A stretch of 41,560 bases of DNA. Source: Chitinophagaceae bacterium. Its GTDB lineage: Bacteria; Bacteroidota; Bacteroidia; Chitinophagales; Chitinophagaceae. The position numbers were made by a program, and so were the translations under genes. Position 1 is the first letter of the stretch; the number at the start of each line of letters is the position of its first letter. The notes under the pieces were generated by a model. It was not told where the DNA came from. It searched no databases and worked only from the letters and a program-made list of their open reading frames with translations. The stretch is from assembly GCA_947455605.1 (NCBI GenBank), contig CANGOX010000019.1, forward strand, positions 1 through 41,560. The letters run 5' to 3'. Shown here one piece after another: positions 1 through 10,785 of the stretch.

Positions 1-890
1 ATCTTGCTGATCTTCTGAAGAACGAGTTCAAAGTGGGTACACTGAGCCGGGGGTATAAAAGAAAGACCAAAGGATATGCATTGGCCGATGATACGACCAC
101 TGCTCTGGAAATAGGCGATGAGCCTATGCAGTTCCATAATAAATTCCCGGATGTGGCAGTAGCTTCCTGCGACGAAAGGATCGTGGGTATTCCCCATATG
201 TTACAGGATGTGCCAGATCTGCAGGTGATCATACTGGACGATGCTTTTCAACATAGAACGATACGTGCAGGATTCAATATTCTACTCACGGAATACGGCA
301 ATTTATATTCAAATGATTTCTTTCTGCCCACCGGTGATCTGCGCGATGAATGGGCTTCGGCCAAAAGAGCCCAGGTGATCGTGGTAACCAAATGCCCAAA
401 TGATCTTTCTGCAGAAGCCAAGCAAAAGATCATTCGCAGCCTGAACCCTGATGCGGCACAGAAAGTATTCTTTACCACCATTGAATATGGCACACCCTAT
501 CATATCATCAACCATAAAGATGAATGGCTGTTAACTCCCCGTGATGAAGTATTACTGGTTTGCGGTATTGCCAACCCCAAGCCCCTGAAAGAATACCTTC
601 ATGAGAAAGCACACACCTATTACCAGCAGGATTATTCAGATCATCATATCTTTTCGATTGATGACCTGCATGAGATCATTGAGAAATTTGAGCATATACA
701 TGCAAAAGACAAACTGATCCTTACAACAGAAAAAGATGCCGTAAGGCTCACCAAATTTTCGGAACAACTTGCCTCATTACCCATGTATGTTTTACCCATA
801 CAACACTATTTTTTATTCGACGAAGGTGAACAGTTCAATGAACTGGTAAAGGAATTTATCAGGAACTTTCGTTTCAACCCAGCAACATGA
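1..890 (+). CDS. lpxK: Tetraacyldisaccharide 4'-kinase, 3' part (5' end outside window)
   Basis: LpxK phosphorylates the 4' position of the lipid A disaccharide precursor at the inner membrane, the sixth step of the Raetz pathway. The reading frame is open from base 3, so the gene starts upstream of the window. The N-terminal Walker A loop and membrane helix are therefore missing. The visible part begins with the family motif TLSRGYKRKTKG, followed by GDEP, the ILDDAFQHR segment (the DDGFQH-type motif of the family) and the TKCP segment. About 295 residues are present, as expected for a protein of about 340-360. The stop overlaps the rnr start as ATGA, so the two genes are probably translationally coupled. 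Confident from conserved motifs; no competing family considered likely. Confidence 0.93.
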   Translation, partial: LADLLKNEFKVGTLSRGYKRKTKGYALADDTTTALEIGDEPMQFHNKFPDVAVASCDERIVGIPHMLQDVPDLQVIILDDAFQHRTIRAGFNILLTEYGNLYSNDFFLPTGDLRDEWASAKRAQVIVVTKCPNDLSAEAKQKIIRSLNPDAAQKVFFTTIEYGTPYHIINHKDEWLLTPRDEVLLVCGIANPKPLKEYLHEKAHTYYQQDYSDHHIFSIDDLHEIIEKFEHIHAKDKLILTTEKDAVRLTKFSEQLASLPMYVLPIQHYFLFDEGEQFNELVKEFIRNFRFNPAT

Positions 891-2905
891 GCAAGAAAAA
901 AACAAAACAGAAATCAAAACCAAAATCCAAGATAACCGCACAAGCCACATTGAAAGGTAAACTCGAAGTTACCCGTTCTGGTATGGGCTATGTGATCGTT
1001 GAGAACGTAACCGGCGATGTATTGGTTCGCCCAGGCGATTTTAATACGGCATTGAACGGTGATACCGTTCGCGTAAAAGTGGTTAAGGAGAATATGCGTA
1101 CCGGTAAGAAAGAAGGCAAGATCATGGAAGTGGTTACGCGTAAGCAAACAGAATTCATTGGCCATATACAACTCTCTACCAATTATGCATTCTTTATTCC
1201 CGATACAGATAAACCCATGCCGGATCTTTTTATTCCATTAACTGATCTGAATGGCGCCAAGAACAAAGACAGGGTAGTAGCCAGATTGGTTAAATGGGAC
1301 AGAGACGATAAGAAACCCGTAGGCATGGTGGTTAACGTAATGCTGCCGGAAGATGAGAATGATGCGGCAATGAAAGAACTGCTGGCACAGGCAGGCTTCC
1401 CCTTGTTCTTCCCCGAAGATGTATTGGAAGAATCTGAACGTTTACCCGATGTACTGGATTCTGAAGAGATCAAAAAAAGAAGGGATTGCCGTGAGATACT
1501 TACGTTCACGATCGACCCCGCAGATGCCAAAGATTTTGATGATGCCATCTCTCTCCGCAAATTACCCAATGGCAATTATGAGATAGGTGTACATATTGCC
1601 GATGTGAGTTACTATGTACATCCTGAAACAGAACTGGATGAGGAAGCTTACAAACGCGCCACATCTGTTTACCTGCCCGATCGTGTAAACCCGATGTTAC
1701 CCGAACGGATCTCAAATGAACTGTGTTCACTGCGGCCGCATGAAGATAAATTCACTTTCTCTGCTATCTTTCAGATGACGGCCAAGGGAGAAGTAAAACA
1801 ATACTGGCTGGGAAAAACAGTGATCCATTCCGATCACCGTTATGCGTATGAAGATGTACAGCAGATCATCGAAACCAAACAGGGTGTTCATGAAGAAGAG
1901 ATCTTATTATTGAATGATATTGCGCAGCGTTTACGCAAAACCCGTTTCAGTAAAGGGGCGATCAATTTTTCTTCTACGGAAGTCCGTTTCAAATTAGATG
2001 AAAAAGGGAAACCGATCGGAGTAATGGTAAAAGAAAGCAAAGAATCACACCAGCTGATCGAAGAGTTCATGTTATTGGCTAACCGTACGGTGGCAGAGAA
2101 TGTAGCCAAACTCAATATCAATAAAAAACCAATACCGTTTCCATACCGTGTGCACGACCAGCCCGATGCAGAAAAACTGGCACCCTTTATCATCTTTGCA
2201 AAAAAACACGGGCATAGTTTTGATGTTTCCTCACCCGAAAAAATTGCTTTCAGTTTCAATGCCATGTTGGCCGATGCCAAGGGCAAACCTGAACAACATG
2301 TGCTGGAACAATTAGGTATCCGTACCATGGCCAAAGCGATCTATACAACAGAGAATATCGGTCACTATGGCCTTGCATTTGAACATTATTGTCATTTCAC
2401 TTCACCCATCAGAAGATATCCCGATGTATTGGTACACCGTGTTTTGCAATCGATCATTGAAGACAAGCCGATGATCGACAAAAAGATGGAAGAGAAATGT
2501 AAACACAGCAGCGAAAGAGAAAGAGCCGCAGCAGAATGTGAACGCGCCGGCAATAAATACAAACAGGTAGAATTCCTGCAGGGCCATCTCGGCGAAACCT
2601 TTGAAGGTGTGGTAAGCGGTGTTGCAGCATTTGGATTCTGGGTGGAGACCGTTGCACATAAATGCGAAGGACTGGTGAGCATCATCAGCCTTTCAGACTA
2701 TGATGATTTCCGTGTAGTAGACGGCGATTACAGTCTTATTGGCAGAAGAAGCGGCCGAACCTTCCGTATGGGCGATAAAGTAATGATCAGGGTTGTTGCT
2801 GCCAATCTCGAAAAAAGACAACTGGATTATGAGTGGGTGATGGATGCGGGGAAAGAAGAAGTTAAAAGTGATAAGTCGAAAGTGAAAAGTAAGAAACCAA
2901 AATAA
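887..2905 (+). CDS. rnr: Ribonuclease R (RNB-family 3'-5' exoribonuclease)
   Basis: Processive 3'-5' exoribonuclease that degrades structured RNA in the cytoplasm. The protein has 672 residues. A Lys-rich N-terminal tail of about 20 residues is followed by cold-shock-like OB segments. The catalytic RNB domain starts near residue 205 with the motif DPADAKDFDDAIS, whose aspartates bind the catalytic metals. It ends with the FTSPIRRYPDVLVHR motif. A C-terminal S1 domain lies at about residues 568-650 (GVVSGVAAFGFWVE), then a short Lys-rich tail. RNase R is preferred over RNase II because of the basic tails and the S1 context, and because Bacteroidota usually carry only the RNase R type. The ATG overlaps the lpxK stop by 4 bases. 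Confidence 0.95.
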   Translation: MSKKKTKQKSKPKSKITAQATLKGKLEVTRSGMGYVIVENVTGDVLVRPGDFNTALNGDTVRVKVVKENMRTGKKEGKIMEVVTRKQTEFIGHIQLSTNYAFFIPDTDKPMPDLFIPLTDLNGAKNKDRVVARLVKWDRDDKKPVGMVVNVMLPEDENDAAMKELLAQAGFPLFFPEDVLEESERLPDVLDSEEIKKRRDCREILTFTIDPADAKDFDDAISLRKLPNGNYEIGVHIADVSYYVHPETELDEEAYKRATSVYLPDRVNPMLPERISNELCSLRPHEDKFTFSAIFQMTAKGEVKQYWLGKTVIHSDHRYAYEDVQQIIETKQGVHEEEILLLNDIAQRLRKTRFSKGAINFSSTEVRFKLDEKGKPIGVMVKESKESHQLIEEFMLLANRTVAENVAKLNINKKPIPFPYRVHDQPDAEKLAPFIIFAKKHGHSFDVSSPEKIAFSFNAMLADAKGKPEQHVLEQLGIRTMAKAIYTTENIGHYGLAFEHYCHFTSPIRRYPDVLVHRVLQSIIEDKPMIDKKMEEKCKHSSERERAAAECERAGNKYKQVEFLQGHLGETFEGVVSGVAAFGFWVETVAHKCEGLVSIISLSDYDDFRVVDGDYSLIGRRSGRTFRMGDKVMIRVVAANLEKRQLDYEWVMDAGKEEVKSDKSKVKSKKPK

Positions 2906-2910
2906 TCTTT

Positions 2911-3002
2911 GAATTAGCGGATTGGCGAATTATGGATTAGCGGATTAGAAAGCCACGGAGAGTTTGACCAAAATAATCCGCCAATCCGCAATCCGCTAAT
3001 TC
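2911..3002. repeat. Inverted word-repeat hairpin between convergent genes
   Basis: The 98-base gap between rnr and the opposing saccharopine-dehydrogenase-like gene is almost filled by repeats of the words GGATTAGCG and GGATTGGCG. Perfect inverted pairs are 2911-2923 with 2990-3002 (13 bases) and 2918-2927 with 2979-2988 (10 bases). The layout allows a large imperfect hairpin readable from both strands, so it may act as a bidirectional terminator. Function is inferred; the symmetry is seen directly. Confidence 0.7.
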
Positions 3003-3003
3003 G

Positions 3004-4296
3004 CTAATCGCTTTCCTTAAATACGATCCCATGTTCTGCAAGTAATTTCAATACCGGTTCATAAATACCGGGGATGATCGGAATATGTAAACCGGTTTCT
3101 TTGATCTTTCCTTCCAACAATAACGTAGCCGCGATCCCCAAAGGCAATCCAACCGTTTTCGCCATCGCCGTTCTAAGGTTATCTTCGCCCTTTACTACTA
3201 ACGTACTATTCACCATTGACCATTCACCGTTCACCTCATATCCGATCTCATGCTTCATCACGATCATATCCTTATCCTGCTGATGCAATACCCATTTCTG
3301 CTCAATAATGAACTGCAGAATATCTGCCGTACTGCAAACGCCTTTATTGATCAATGACTGGTCTTCCAGTCCCAGAAAAAGGAACTGTTTTTGTAACAAT
3401 TCATCACCGGTATTGATAAACAGATTCTTAGACAGAAAATGTTGTTTCAAAAATGCAGAAATAGACAATCCATCAGTATCGATCATCGTTTCTTCATCCG
3501 TTAACCCTAATTGAATGATCCTGTTCCATCCCTCACAGAAATCCGGATGCCGCAAAGTAGTCCGTACAAAAGTTTCGGTTTCTTCAAGCCAGTATACAGG
3601 AATATAACTCAACGAATCGCGATTCGGATAATAAGCCAATTGTCCAATACCCTCAACAAATACCTGTTTACAATCCACAAACAGTTCTCCATACTCCAGA
3701 CTTCTCACTTCAGACTTCTCACGATACACGGCTCCTGCTTTGCCCGCCAATACCACATTCCTTGGGTTCCAGCTGATCTTATAATGCCATGGGTTATCAT
3801 CGCATTCAGGAGCAACCAGACCGCCGCAATGCGAAAGAAAAGACCGAATACGGCCACCTTCCTGTTGTATCCGATGGATCAGTAGCATGGCGCTCATATG
3901 ATCGATCCCCGGATCCAAACCCATCTCACATAAGAACAGGATCCCTTTCGTTTTGATCTCACCGGCTAAAGCTTTGATCCTTTCATCCACATACGAAGCG
4001 GTAAGGAGATGTATGCCTGCTGCCAAACAATCTATGGCCACAAAATAATGAAGGGCAGGGGGCAGGAGGGAGATCACCACATCGGCATCTTTGATCAAAG
4101 CCATTCTTTCTGCCTCATGCTCAATTGAAATGCCCACAGCTTTCACCCATACATCTTCACCTACTTTGGATTGAACAGCCGCCAGATTCATATCTGCCAC
4201 TGTAACCCGCCATTTTTTTTCATTTGCGGTCAGTTTCAGGTAATCGATCAAAACAGTAGCTGATTTTCCGGCACCAAAGAGTAGGATATGTTTCAT
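3004..4296 (-). CDS. Saccharopine dehydrogenase / reductase family protein
   Basis: A 430-residue cytoplasmic oxidoreductase. Residues 1-20 form a Rossmann fold start with GAGKSATVLIDYL. A strand with VTVADMN follows, and the ISLLPPALHYFVAIDCLAAG segment is typical of saccharopine dehydrogenase and reductase proteins. EMGLDPGIDHMSAM is the conserved motif that opens the catalytic domain. Members interconvert saccharopine with lysine or aminoadipate semialdehyde in lysine metabolism; some act on carboxynorspermidine. I cannot settle the substrate from sequence, but length and motifs resemble the Lys9-like (C-terminal) saccharopine dehydrogenases. The gene stands alone and converges on rnr. Confidence 0.85.
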   Translation of the reverse strand: MKHILLFGAGKSATVLIDYLKLTANEKKWRVTVADMNLAAVQSKVGEDVWVKAVGISIEHEAERMALIKDADVVISLLPPALHYFVAIDCLAAGIHLLTASYVDERIKALAGEIKTKGILFLCEMGLDPGIDHMSAMLLIHRIQQEGGRIRSFLSHCGGLVAPECDDNPWHYKISWNPRNVVLAGKAGAVYREKSEVRSLEYGELFVDCKQVFVEGIGQLAYYPNRDSLSYIPVYWLEETETFVRTTLRHPDFCEGWNRIIQLGLTDEETMIDTDGLSISAFLKQHFLSKNLFINTGDELLQKQFLFLGLEDQSLINKGVCSTADILQFIIEQKWVLHQQDKDMIVMKHEIGYEVNGEWSMVNSTLVVKGEDNLRTAMAKTVGLPLGIAATLLLEGKIKETGLHIPIIPGIYEPVLKLLAEHGIVFKESD

Positions 4297-4634
4297 TGAA
4301 TTGAGATAAAAAAGGGCAAAACCCTGATGATTTCAGACCCTAAAGATACTGAGGTTACAATGGATGTTTTTAATCGCCGCAGATCCGCAGATGATTCCAT
4401 TCAGTAAATCTGAATAAATCCGCGAATCTGAGGCTAAAAACGGGTCATTTGAACAATAAATATCCATGATCAAAATGTACCTCGCTCCCCATTCACAACT
4501 GTGGATAAAACCCCTTAAAAAACAGCTGTTTTTAACGTTCTTTCCCCCTCAAAAAAGCTATCTTCGCCAGCGCTGAAAACAGGTGGTTTTTTACCCCTGT
4601 TCATGAACCTTAAATCTACTACGAGGATACACAC
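4297..4634. other. Intergenic region upstream of gyrA
   Basis: A 338-base divergent gap with no credible ORF. It holds an imperfect repeat of the word AGATCCGC on both strands (about 4376-4432) with a small hairpin ATTCAG/CTGAAT at 4399-4415. A perfect 16-base palindrome of A-tract, CAGCTG and T-tract lies at 4518-4533. A possible -7 element, TATCTTCG, lies at 4559-4566, 69 bases before the gyrA ATG. The -33 element is not convincing. The palindrome could be an operator or a small hairpin; nothing in the sequence decides this. Confidence 0.5.
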
Positions 4635-7304
4635 ATGGAAGAGAATCAATTACCTGAACAGACAAGCGATAACGACCGTATCATACAGGTAAATATCGAA
4701 GAACAAATGAAGACCGCTTACATCGATTATTCGATGTCGGTTATTGTGGGCCGCGCCCTGCCGGATGTAAGGGATGGCTTTAAACCCGTTCACCGCCGCG
4801 TTCTGTATGCCATGAACGAACTGGGCAATAACAGCAACAAACCTTATAAGAAATCAGCCCGTATCGTGGGTGAGGTAATGGGTAAGTATCACCCACACGG
4901 TGATTCGTCCATTTATGATACTCTGGTGCGTATGGCGCAGGACTGGACCATGCGTTACACCCTGGTTGACGGTCAGGGTAACTTTGGTAACCAGGATGGA
5001 GATCCGCCGGCTGCCATGCGTTACACGGAAGCCCGTTTACAGAAAGTAGCAGAAGCCATGCTGGATGATATCGAAAAAGAAACGGTCGACTTCCAACTCA
5101 ACTTTGATGATTCCTTACAGGAGCCTTCTGTATTACCTACCCGGATCCCTCAATTACTGGTTAACGGTTCATCAGGTATTGCCGTAGGTATGGCCACCAA
5201 TATGATGCCCCATAACCTGGGTGAAGTGGTGGATGGTTGTATCGCCTATATCGAGAACCGCGATATTACCGTTGAAGAACTGATCAATTATGTAAAAGCC
5301 CCCGATTTCCCAACGGGTGGTGTGATATATGGCATGGAAGGCGTAAAGCAGGGTCTGCTTACCGGCCGCGGAAGAGTGGTGCTGCGTGGTAAATGCCATG
5401 TGGATACCAAGGCCAGCGGACGTGAACAGATCGTGATCACAGAAACACCTTATCAGGTGAACAGGGATCAGCTGACCGATCGTATAGGCCAACTGGTAAA
5501 TGATAAGACCATCGAAGGTATTGCCCATGTGAACAACGAGAGCAATATGCGCGAAGGCACCCGTATCGTGCTCGACCTGAAAAGGGATGTAGTGGCACAG
5601 GTGATCATTAACCAGCTCTACAAATTCACCGAATTACAAACCAGTTATGGGGTTAATAACGTAGCCATCAGTAAAGGAAGGCCACGTATCATGAACCTGA
5701 AAGACCTGATCTCCGAATTCATCGAATTCAGGATGGAAGTGGTGATCAGACGTGCAAAATTTGAACTGCGCAAAGCAGAAGAGCGTGCCCATATTCTGGA
5801 AGGATACCTGAAAGCATTGGATCATCTGGATGAAGTGATCCGTTTGATCCGCGCCAGCCGTACACCGGATGAAGCCAAGGAAAGCCTGATCGCAAAAAGT
5901 AAGGAAGAGAATTGGAGCCTCAACCAGCAACTGTTCTCCGATGTTACCAACGAACTCTACCAACAGGCCGATGGTTTATCTGAAGCACAGGCCAAAGCTA
6001 TACTGGAACTGCGTTTGCAGCGTTTAACAGGTATGGAGCGCGATAAGATCGTGGAAGAATTTACCGGTCTTGTTAACCTCATCAAACACCTCAAAGAATT
6101 ACTGGCAAGCGAGCCATTGCGTTTTGAACTGATCAAAACCGAATTACTGGAAGTAAAAGAGAAATTTGGTGATGCACGTAAATCTGAGATCCAATACCTC
6201 GCAGATGAAATGCGTATCGAAGACCTGATCGAAGATGAAGATGTGGTGATCACCATTTCTCACCTCGGTTATATCAAAAGAACCTCTGCAACAGAATACC
6301 GCCAGCAACGCCGTGGCGGCAGGGGAGCAGTAGGAAGTAAAACACGCGAAGAAGATTTTGTAGAGCATTTGTTTGTGGCTTCCACACACGGTACCATCAT
6401 GTTCTTTACAGAGAAAGGCCGTTGCTTCTGGATGCGTGTTTACGAGATCCCCGAAGGCGAAAAACAAAGCAAGGGAAGGGCAATCCAGAACCTGATCCAA
6501 TTACCGGGAGATGATAAGGTGAAAGCCATCATCGACGTTGATAAATTAGACGATAAGGAATACGTACAAAGCCATTATATCGTACTTTGTACCAAGAAAG
6601 GGATCATTAAAAAGACCCCGCTGGAAGACTTCAGCAGACCAAGGGCAAACGGCATCATCGCCATCACCATCAACGAAGGAGATGAATTATTATCAGCCCG
6701 TTTAACCGATGGTATGCAGGAGATCATGATGGCAGTAAAAAGCGGTCGTGCGATCCGTTTCCCTGAAGAAAAGGTTCGTCCAACAGGCCGTGGCGCCATT
6801 GGGGTAGCCGGTATAGAAGTGGATGATGAGAAGGATGAAGTTGTGGGTATGATCTGCATCAACAAAGAAGACGCAACCAGAACCATTTTGGTGGTAAGTG
6901 AAAAAGGATTTGGTAAAAGAACCGCTGTTGATGAATACCGAATCACCAACCGTGGTGGTAAAGGTGTTAAAACCATCAATGTTACCGACAAAACAGGAAG
7001 TCTGGTAGGCATTTTGTATGTAACAGAAAAGGAAGACCTGATCATCACCTGCAAATCGGGTATCACCATCCGTACCGGTATCCAGGATATCAGGGAAGCC
7101 GGTAGGGCCACACAGGGGGTTACTTTGATCAGACTGGATGAGGGCGATGAGATCGCCGCTATCTCTCAGATCGAAGATGAAGAACCGGTAGTGGTTACAG
7201 ATGAATTAACTGCTGCAGAAGGAGAAGGAGAAAATACAGGAGATAGTACACCAGAAGATAACACAACAGAAAACACGAACGATACAACCACAGATAATCA
7301 ATAA
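4635..7304 (+). CDS. gyrA: DNA gyrase subunit A
   Basis: GyrA is the DNA breaking and rejoining subunit of gyrase, which introduces negative supercoils as an A2B2 complex with GyrB. The protein has 889 residues. The winged-helix and tower region contains the catalytic tyrosine Tyr130 in [10 protein letters not shown]. The quinolone-determining region reads [11 protein letters not shown] with Ser91 and Asp95, matching the sensitive residues Ser83 and Asp87 of E. coli. The C-terminal pinwheel contains a GyrA box QRRGGRG near residue 557, which identifies it as gyrase A and not ParC. The last about 40 residues form an acidic Thr/Asn-rich tail. The following gene starts 13 bases downstream, so they may be cotranscribed. 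Confidence 0.97.
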   Translation: MEENQLPEQTSDNDRIIQVNIEEQMKTAYIDYSMSVIVGRALPDVRDGFKPVHRRVLYAMNELGNNSNKPYKKSARIVGEVMGKYHPHGDSSIYDTLVRMAQDWTMRYTLVDGQGNFGNQDGDPPAAMRYTEARLQKVAEAMLDDIEKETVDFQLNFDDSLQEPSVLPTRIPQLLVNGSSGIAVGMATNMMPHNLGEVVDGCIAYIENRDITVEELINYVKAPDFPTGGVIYGMEGVKQGLLTGRGRVVLRGKCHVDTKASGREQIVITETPYQVNRDQLTDRIGQLVNDKTIEGIAHVNNESNMREGTRIVLDLKRDVVAQVIINQLYKFTELQTSYGVNNVAISKGRPRIMNLKDLISEFIEFRMEVVIRRAKFELRKAEERAHILEGYLKALDHLDEVIRLIRASRTPDEAKESLIAKSKEENWSLNQQLFSDVTNELYQQADGLSEAQAKAILELRLQRLTGMERDKIVEEFTGLVNLIKHLKELLASEPLRFELIKTELLEVKEKFGDARKSEIQYLADEMRIEDLIEDEDVVITISHLGYIKRTSATEYRQQRRGGRGAVGSKTREEDFVEHLFVASTHGTIMFFTEKGRCFWMRVYEIPEGEKQSKGRAIQNLIQLPGDDKVKAIIDVDKLDDKEYVQSHYIVLCTKKGIIKKTPLEDFSRPRANGIIAITINEGDELLSARLTDGMQEIMMAVKSGRAIRFPEEKVRPTGRGAIGVAGIEVDDEKDEVVGMICINKEDATRTILVVSEKGFGKRTAVDEYRITNRGGKGVKTINVTDKTGSLVGILYVTEKEDLIITCKSGITIRTGIQDIREAGRATQGVTLIRLDEGDEIAAISQIEDEEPVVVTDELTAAEGEGENTGDSTPEDNTTENTNDTTTDNQ

Positions 7305-7317
7305 TCAACCTCCCATT

Positions 7318-8694
7318 ATGAAGAAATTATTATTGCTTGCCATGTTTACGGTTACCGCTCACATGGTATTTGCGCAGGACCTGAAAAAGGTACAGACCAG
7401 TTACCTCATCAACCGTTTTGAAGATGCCAAAACAGAAGTTGACAAAGTGATGGCCGATTCAAAACAATCCGGCAAACCGGAAGCCATGTACTGGAAATCC
7501 AAAGTATATGCAGCCATTTTTAAAGACGATAAACTTCGCGAAAAATATCCCAATGCATTAAAAGATGCAGACGATGCTTTTCAGAAATACCTGGCAGCAG
7601 ATCCTACTATGGTAGAAGTAAAAGGAAAAGGTGCAGAAGCATTTTTTGATATGTATGCCACTTCCTTTAAACAAGGTGTCAACAATTTCAATACCAAGAA
7701 ATGGGATGAAGCCGCTGGTTTCTTTAAAGTATCTGTACAATACAGCGATATCATCTTTAAGAACAAGTTCAGCAATGCCAATATCGCATTCGATACAACT
7801 TCCTTATTGTATCTGGCCTATGCTTACCAGAATGCCGGCAAACCCGCTGAAGCCGCTAAATTCTACAGCCGTTTGGCCGACAATAAAGTAACCGGAGAGA
7901 ACTACCTTGATATTTACAAGTTCCTGGCCAACCATTACACCATAACAAAAGATGAGGCCAATTTTAAAAAATATATGGCCGTTGGAAGAGAACTGTATCC
8001 TGCCTATGCATGGGATGAATATGATATCGACTTCATGGACCAGAATATGACCCTGGACCAGAAGACAACCTTATATGATAAGGAAGATGCAGCCGGTACC
8101 TTATCTGAGATCAAATACCTGCAGTTTGGAGATATCTTTGTGAACGCACACCATAAAGACAAAACCCTCGATAGCACCAAGGAAAGATTCTATAACGTAA
8201 AAGCCGTAGACGCTTATAAAAAAGCTTTCGCCAAGAACGCACAGAACGGTATCGCTGCTTATAACGTAGGGGTTATTTATTACAATTTCTATGGAGAGTT
8301 CGACGACCAGTATGCAGCCAATATCCGCCTGATGCAGGGAATCAATTCAGAAAGAGCTGAAAAACCTGCAGAAAAAGATCCAAAGAAAAAAGCCGCTGCT
8401 GATGCCTTGTACAAACAAAAAACAGATCCTATCAAGAAAGCCAATGCCGATATTGAAAAACCATTGATGGACAATCTCGACATGTCAATTGAATGGCTTG
8501 AAAAATCTTATACTATCCTGAAAGTAAAAGCTACCCGTACAGCTACAGAGAAAAGTGTGATCAATAAAGCAGTTGACTTCCTGGCTAATTTGTACGCGTA
8601 CAAACGCGACAGAAACCGTGGTAAAGATGCCAAAGCTTTTGATGCTTTTGATGCTAAGTATAAAGAGTATGATGCACTGCATGCGAAATTCTAA
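7318..8694 (+). CDS. Secreted tetratricopeptide-repeat protein
   Basis: A 458-residue protein with a Sec signal peptide at residues 1-20 (a KKLLLLAMFTV core, then VFAQ). The remainder is helical with TPR-like units (for example AYAYQNAGKPAEAAKFYSRLA and AVDAYKKAFAKNAQNGIAAYNVGVIYY). This suggests a periplasmic protein-interaction scaffold. No catalytic motif is visible and the partner is unknown. Similar TPR proteins commonly sit directly behind gyrA in Bacteroidota, which I recall but cannot check here. The start lies 13 bases after gyrA, and a strong terminator follows 18 bases after the stop, so gyrA and this gene probably end one transcript. Confidence 0.85.
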   Translation: MKKLLLLAMFTVTAHMVFAQDLKKVQTSYLINRFEDAKTEVDKVMADSKQSGKPEAMYWKSKVYAAIFKDDKLREKYPNALKDADDAFQKYLAADPTMVEVKGKGAEAFFDMYATSFKQGVNNFNTKKWDEAAGFFKVSVQYSDIIFKNKFSNANIAFDTTSLLYLAYAYQNAGKPAEAAKFYSRLADNKVTGENYLDIYKFLANHYTITKDEANFKKYMAVGRELYPAYAWDEYDIDFMDQNMTLDQKTTLYDKEDAAGTLSEIKYLQFGDIFVNAHHKDKTLDSTKERFYNVKAVDAYKKAFAKNAQNGIAAYNVGVIYYNFYGEFDDQYAANIRLMQGINSERAEKPAEKDPKKKAAADALYKQKTDPIKKANADIEKPLMDNLDMSIEWLEKSYTILKVKATRTATEKSVINKAVDFLANLYAYKRDRNRGKDAKAFDAFDAKYKEYDALHAKF

Positions 8695-8711
8695 ATTGTA
8701 TTTTATTGTAT

Positions 8712-8749
8712 AAAAAAAAAACGTTGGCCCTCAGCCAACGTTTTTTTTT
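8712..8749 (+). terminator. Rho-independent terminator
   Basis: Perfect hairpin: an A-tract plus CGTTGGC pairs with GCCAACG plus a T-tract, with the 5-base loop CCTCA. The run of nine T residues follows the GC core directly. The flanking A-tract makes it able to work in both directions, but only the plus-strand gene feeds into it. Confidence 0.92.
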
Positions 8750-8945
8750 GCAACTGTATCTCATAAAAAAAGATAGTATATAAGTAAACCTTTACATCCT
8801 CCCTTAGTCTGTATAATGGTAACGTTTTAAAACATTTGTTAAACGGGGTTTTACCCGTAGAGAATGGTTTTGTCTTTTGTAAAATTTGCACCAGCCCCCG
8901 GTCAAATTGAACCTTAGTGGTTCTTGATAGTAAAAATGCCAATCT

Positions 8946-10784
8946 ATGAAAACAAAGCTCCTGTGGGCATGCCTTGTTATGCTCTCCATCATCTCCTGCA
9001 CTAAAAAAGACCTCATCATCAATCAGCAACAGGCACAGTATCCCTTGCCTGCCATCGATTCTGTTTCGCTCACAGATTTTCCCGGTATGGTATGGCAGAT
9101 CAGAACAGACACGGTACCCAATGTGATCACCAATACCATCAATCTTCCTTATGGAACTTTACTGGACAAACTCAAAATGAATATTTACGCAAGCAACGCC
9201 AGTATGATTGAGACCGATGAAGTAGCTAACCAGTTAATGAAACCGGAAGGAGCATCCAACCTGGTAGTTACCAGGGTAAACGGCAGCGACAACTTTATGA
9301 TCCGATTGATCAACCACAATACAGAAGTGGTGTATGTTGTAAAGATCAATGCCAACCAGTTTCCCGATCCCGATTTTAGTAACCTGGGCTTTACTTTAAA
9401 TCCGAATGGGCTTACACCACTTGCAGGAACCTTATCAGTTTCCTCATCTGAACCCGTATCCGTAAAATATATTGTAAAAGGGCAGGATGGAGAAGACTAT
9501 ACCTGCCTGAATAAAACACTAAGTAAAACCAATCAGATCAACCTGTTTGGTTTGTATCCCAATACCCAAAACACCGTTAAAGTGATCATCACCAATGCGG
9601 AAGGCAGTATGGTATCGAAGGATCTTTCTATTCAAACAGATCCTTTACCTCAGGCATTTCCATCGGGCTCAGATATTACTGTAAACAAACTGGATACCGC
9701 TAATGCCAAAACGCGTTTCATATTATTTTATCCGTATAAAACAGTAGGGGGGCAGCCCTTTAACAGTCCGGGTAATATGTCGTACCCGATCGTAGTAGAC
9801 CGCCATGGAAAAATACGCTGGTACCTGAACACAGCTTTTGTATTGGATATGAAACCTATGCCCAATGGCCATTTTCTCTTGTATTATTATAACTATATAT
9901 TCAGGGAAGTAGATCTTATGGGTACGATTTATAAAGACATCCATCCACCTGTACCATGCCATCACGATTTTCAATTATTACCCAACGGCAATATCCTGTA
10001 TACCGGAGCGGATCTTTCGATCAATGGAACGGATGAAGACAAGATCTATGAGATTGACTACAATACCGGTGCAACCGTAAAAATGATCAATCTGTACGAT
10101 ATACTGGATCCCTCCAGGCAACAGCAACCTTTCATCGCAGGCGCATCTAACGATTGGATCCATAATAACAGCCTTGCCTATGATGCCACAGATAATTCCA
10201 TCATCATCACCGGCAGGCACCAGAGCAATATCTGCAAAATAGATTATGCCACTAACCGGATCAAATGGATGATCTCCAGTCCCGACAACTGGAAAGCCCC
10301 CTGGAGCAATTATCTGTTACAGCCAACAGGAGCAGATTTTGAATATACCTGGGGACAACATAGTGTAGTGATCAATCCGGCAGATCATAATAAACTGATC
10401 GTATTTGATAATGGGAATGCGAGGAGTTATAGCAACCCGTTAACACCGGCTAATTCCTATTCAAGGATCGCAGAATTCAGTGTTGATCCGGGTAATCAAA
10501 CCGTTAGCCAGAGCTTTGCTTTTGGCAAACAATTGGGGTCTGAAAATTACTCTCCGGCATTGGGTAGTGTAGATTATGTAGAGCAGAACTACTTTGTCTG
10601 TTTTCCGCTGATCATTAAAAATGGGGCAGGGATAGCAGCAGATAACGGAACCCCCAGTATCCGGTTCATGGAAATGGATAAGAACGGGAATACGCTGCTC
10701 GACATGCGGGTAAAAGACAATTCAGGCACCTGGGGTAATGGTTACCGCACGTACAGGGGACATCCGTTCAGATTCGTTCAATAG
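8946..10784 (+). CDS. Arylsulfotransferase (ASST)-family lipoprotein
   Basis: A 612-residue lipoprotein with a signal peptide ending in the lipobox ISC (Cys19), so it is probably anchored at the outer or inner membrane facing the periplasm. Residues about 35-230 look like Ig/fibronectin-like beta domains (VSSSEPVSVKYIVKG, NTVKVIITNAEG). From about residue 270 the sequence matches the ASST beta-propeller: HGKIRWYLN, then PVPCHHDFQLLPNGNILYTG with His339 and His340, WGQHSVVI with His472, and VFDNGNARSY. Known AssT enzymes move sulfate between phenolic compounds through a covalent sulfohistidine. Catalysis here is inferred from these histidines. A small Cys/Tyr peptide gene follows 51 bases downstream. 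Confidence 0.82.
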   Translation: MKTKLLWACLVMLSIISCTKKDLIINQQQAQYPLPAIDSVSLTDFPGMVWQIRTDTVPNVITNTINLPYGTLLDKLKMNIYASNASMIETDEVANQLMKPEGASNLVVTRVNGSDNFMIRLINHNTEVVYVVKINANQFPDPDFSNLGFTLNPNGLTPLAGTLSVSSSEPVSVKYIVKGQDGEDYTCLNKTLSKTNQINLFGLYPNTQNTVKVIITNAEGSMVSKDLSIQTDPLPQAFPSGSDITVNKLDTANAKTRFILFYPYKTVGGQPFNSPGNMSYPIVVDRHGKIRWYLNTAFVLDMKPMPNGHFLLYYYNYIFREVDLMGTIYKDIHPPVPCHHDFQLLPNGNILYTGADLSINGTDEDKIYEIDYNTGATVKMINLYDILDPSRQQQPFIAGASNDWIHNNSLAYDATDNSIIITGRHQSNICKIDYATNRIKWMISSPDNWKAPWSNYLLQPTGADFEYTWGQHSVVINPADHNKLIVFDNGNARSYSNPLTPANSYSRIAEFSVDPGNQTVSQSFAFGKQLGSENYSPALGSVDYVEQNYFVCFPLIIKNGAGIAADNGTPSIRFMEMDKNGNTLLDMRVKDNSGTWGNGYRTYRGHPFRFVQ

Positions 10785-10785
10785 A

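Noticed and set aside
4675..4950. Quinolone-resistance changes in gyrA
   Set aside because: The key residues Ser91 and Asp95 are those of sensitive enzymes; nothing unusual is present.
8835..8888. TTTG and TAAAATTTG as the promoter of the arylsulfotransferase gene
   Set aside because: Spacing between the elements is far from 19-21 bases and the -7 match has one extra base.
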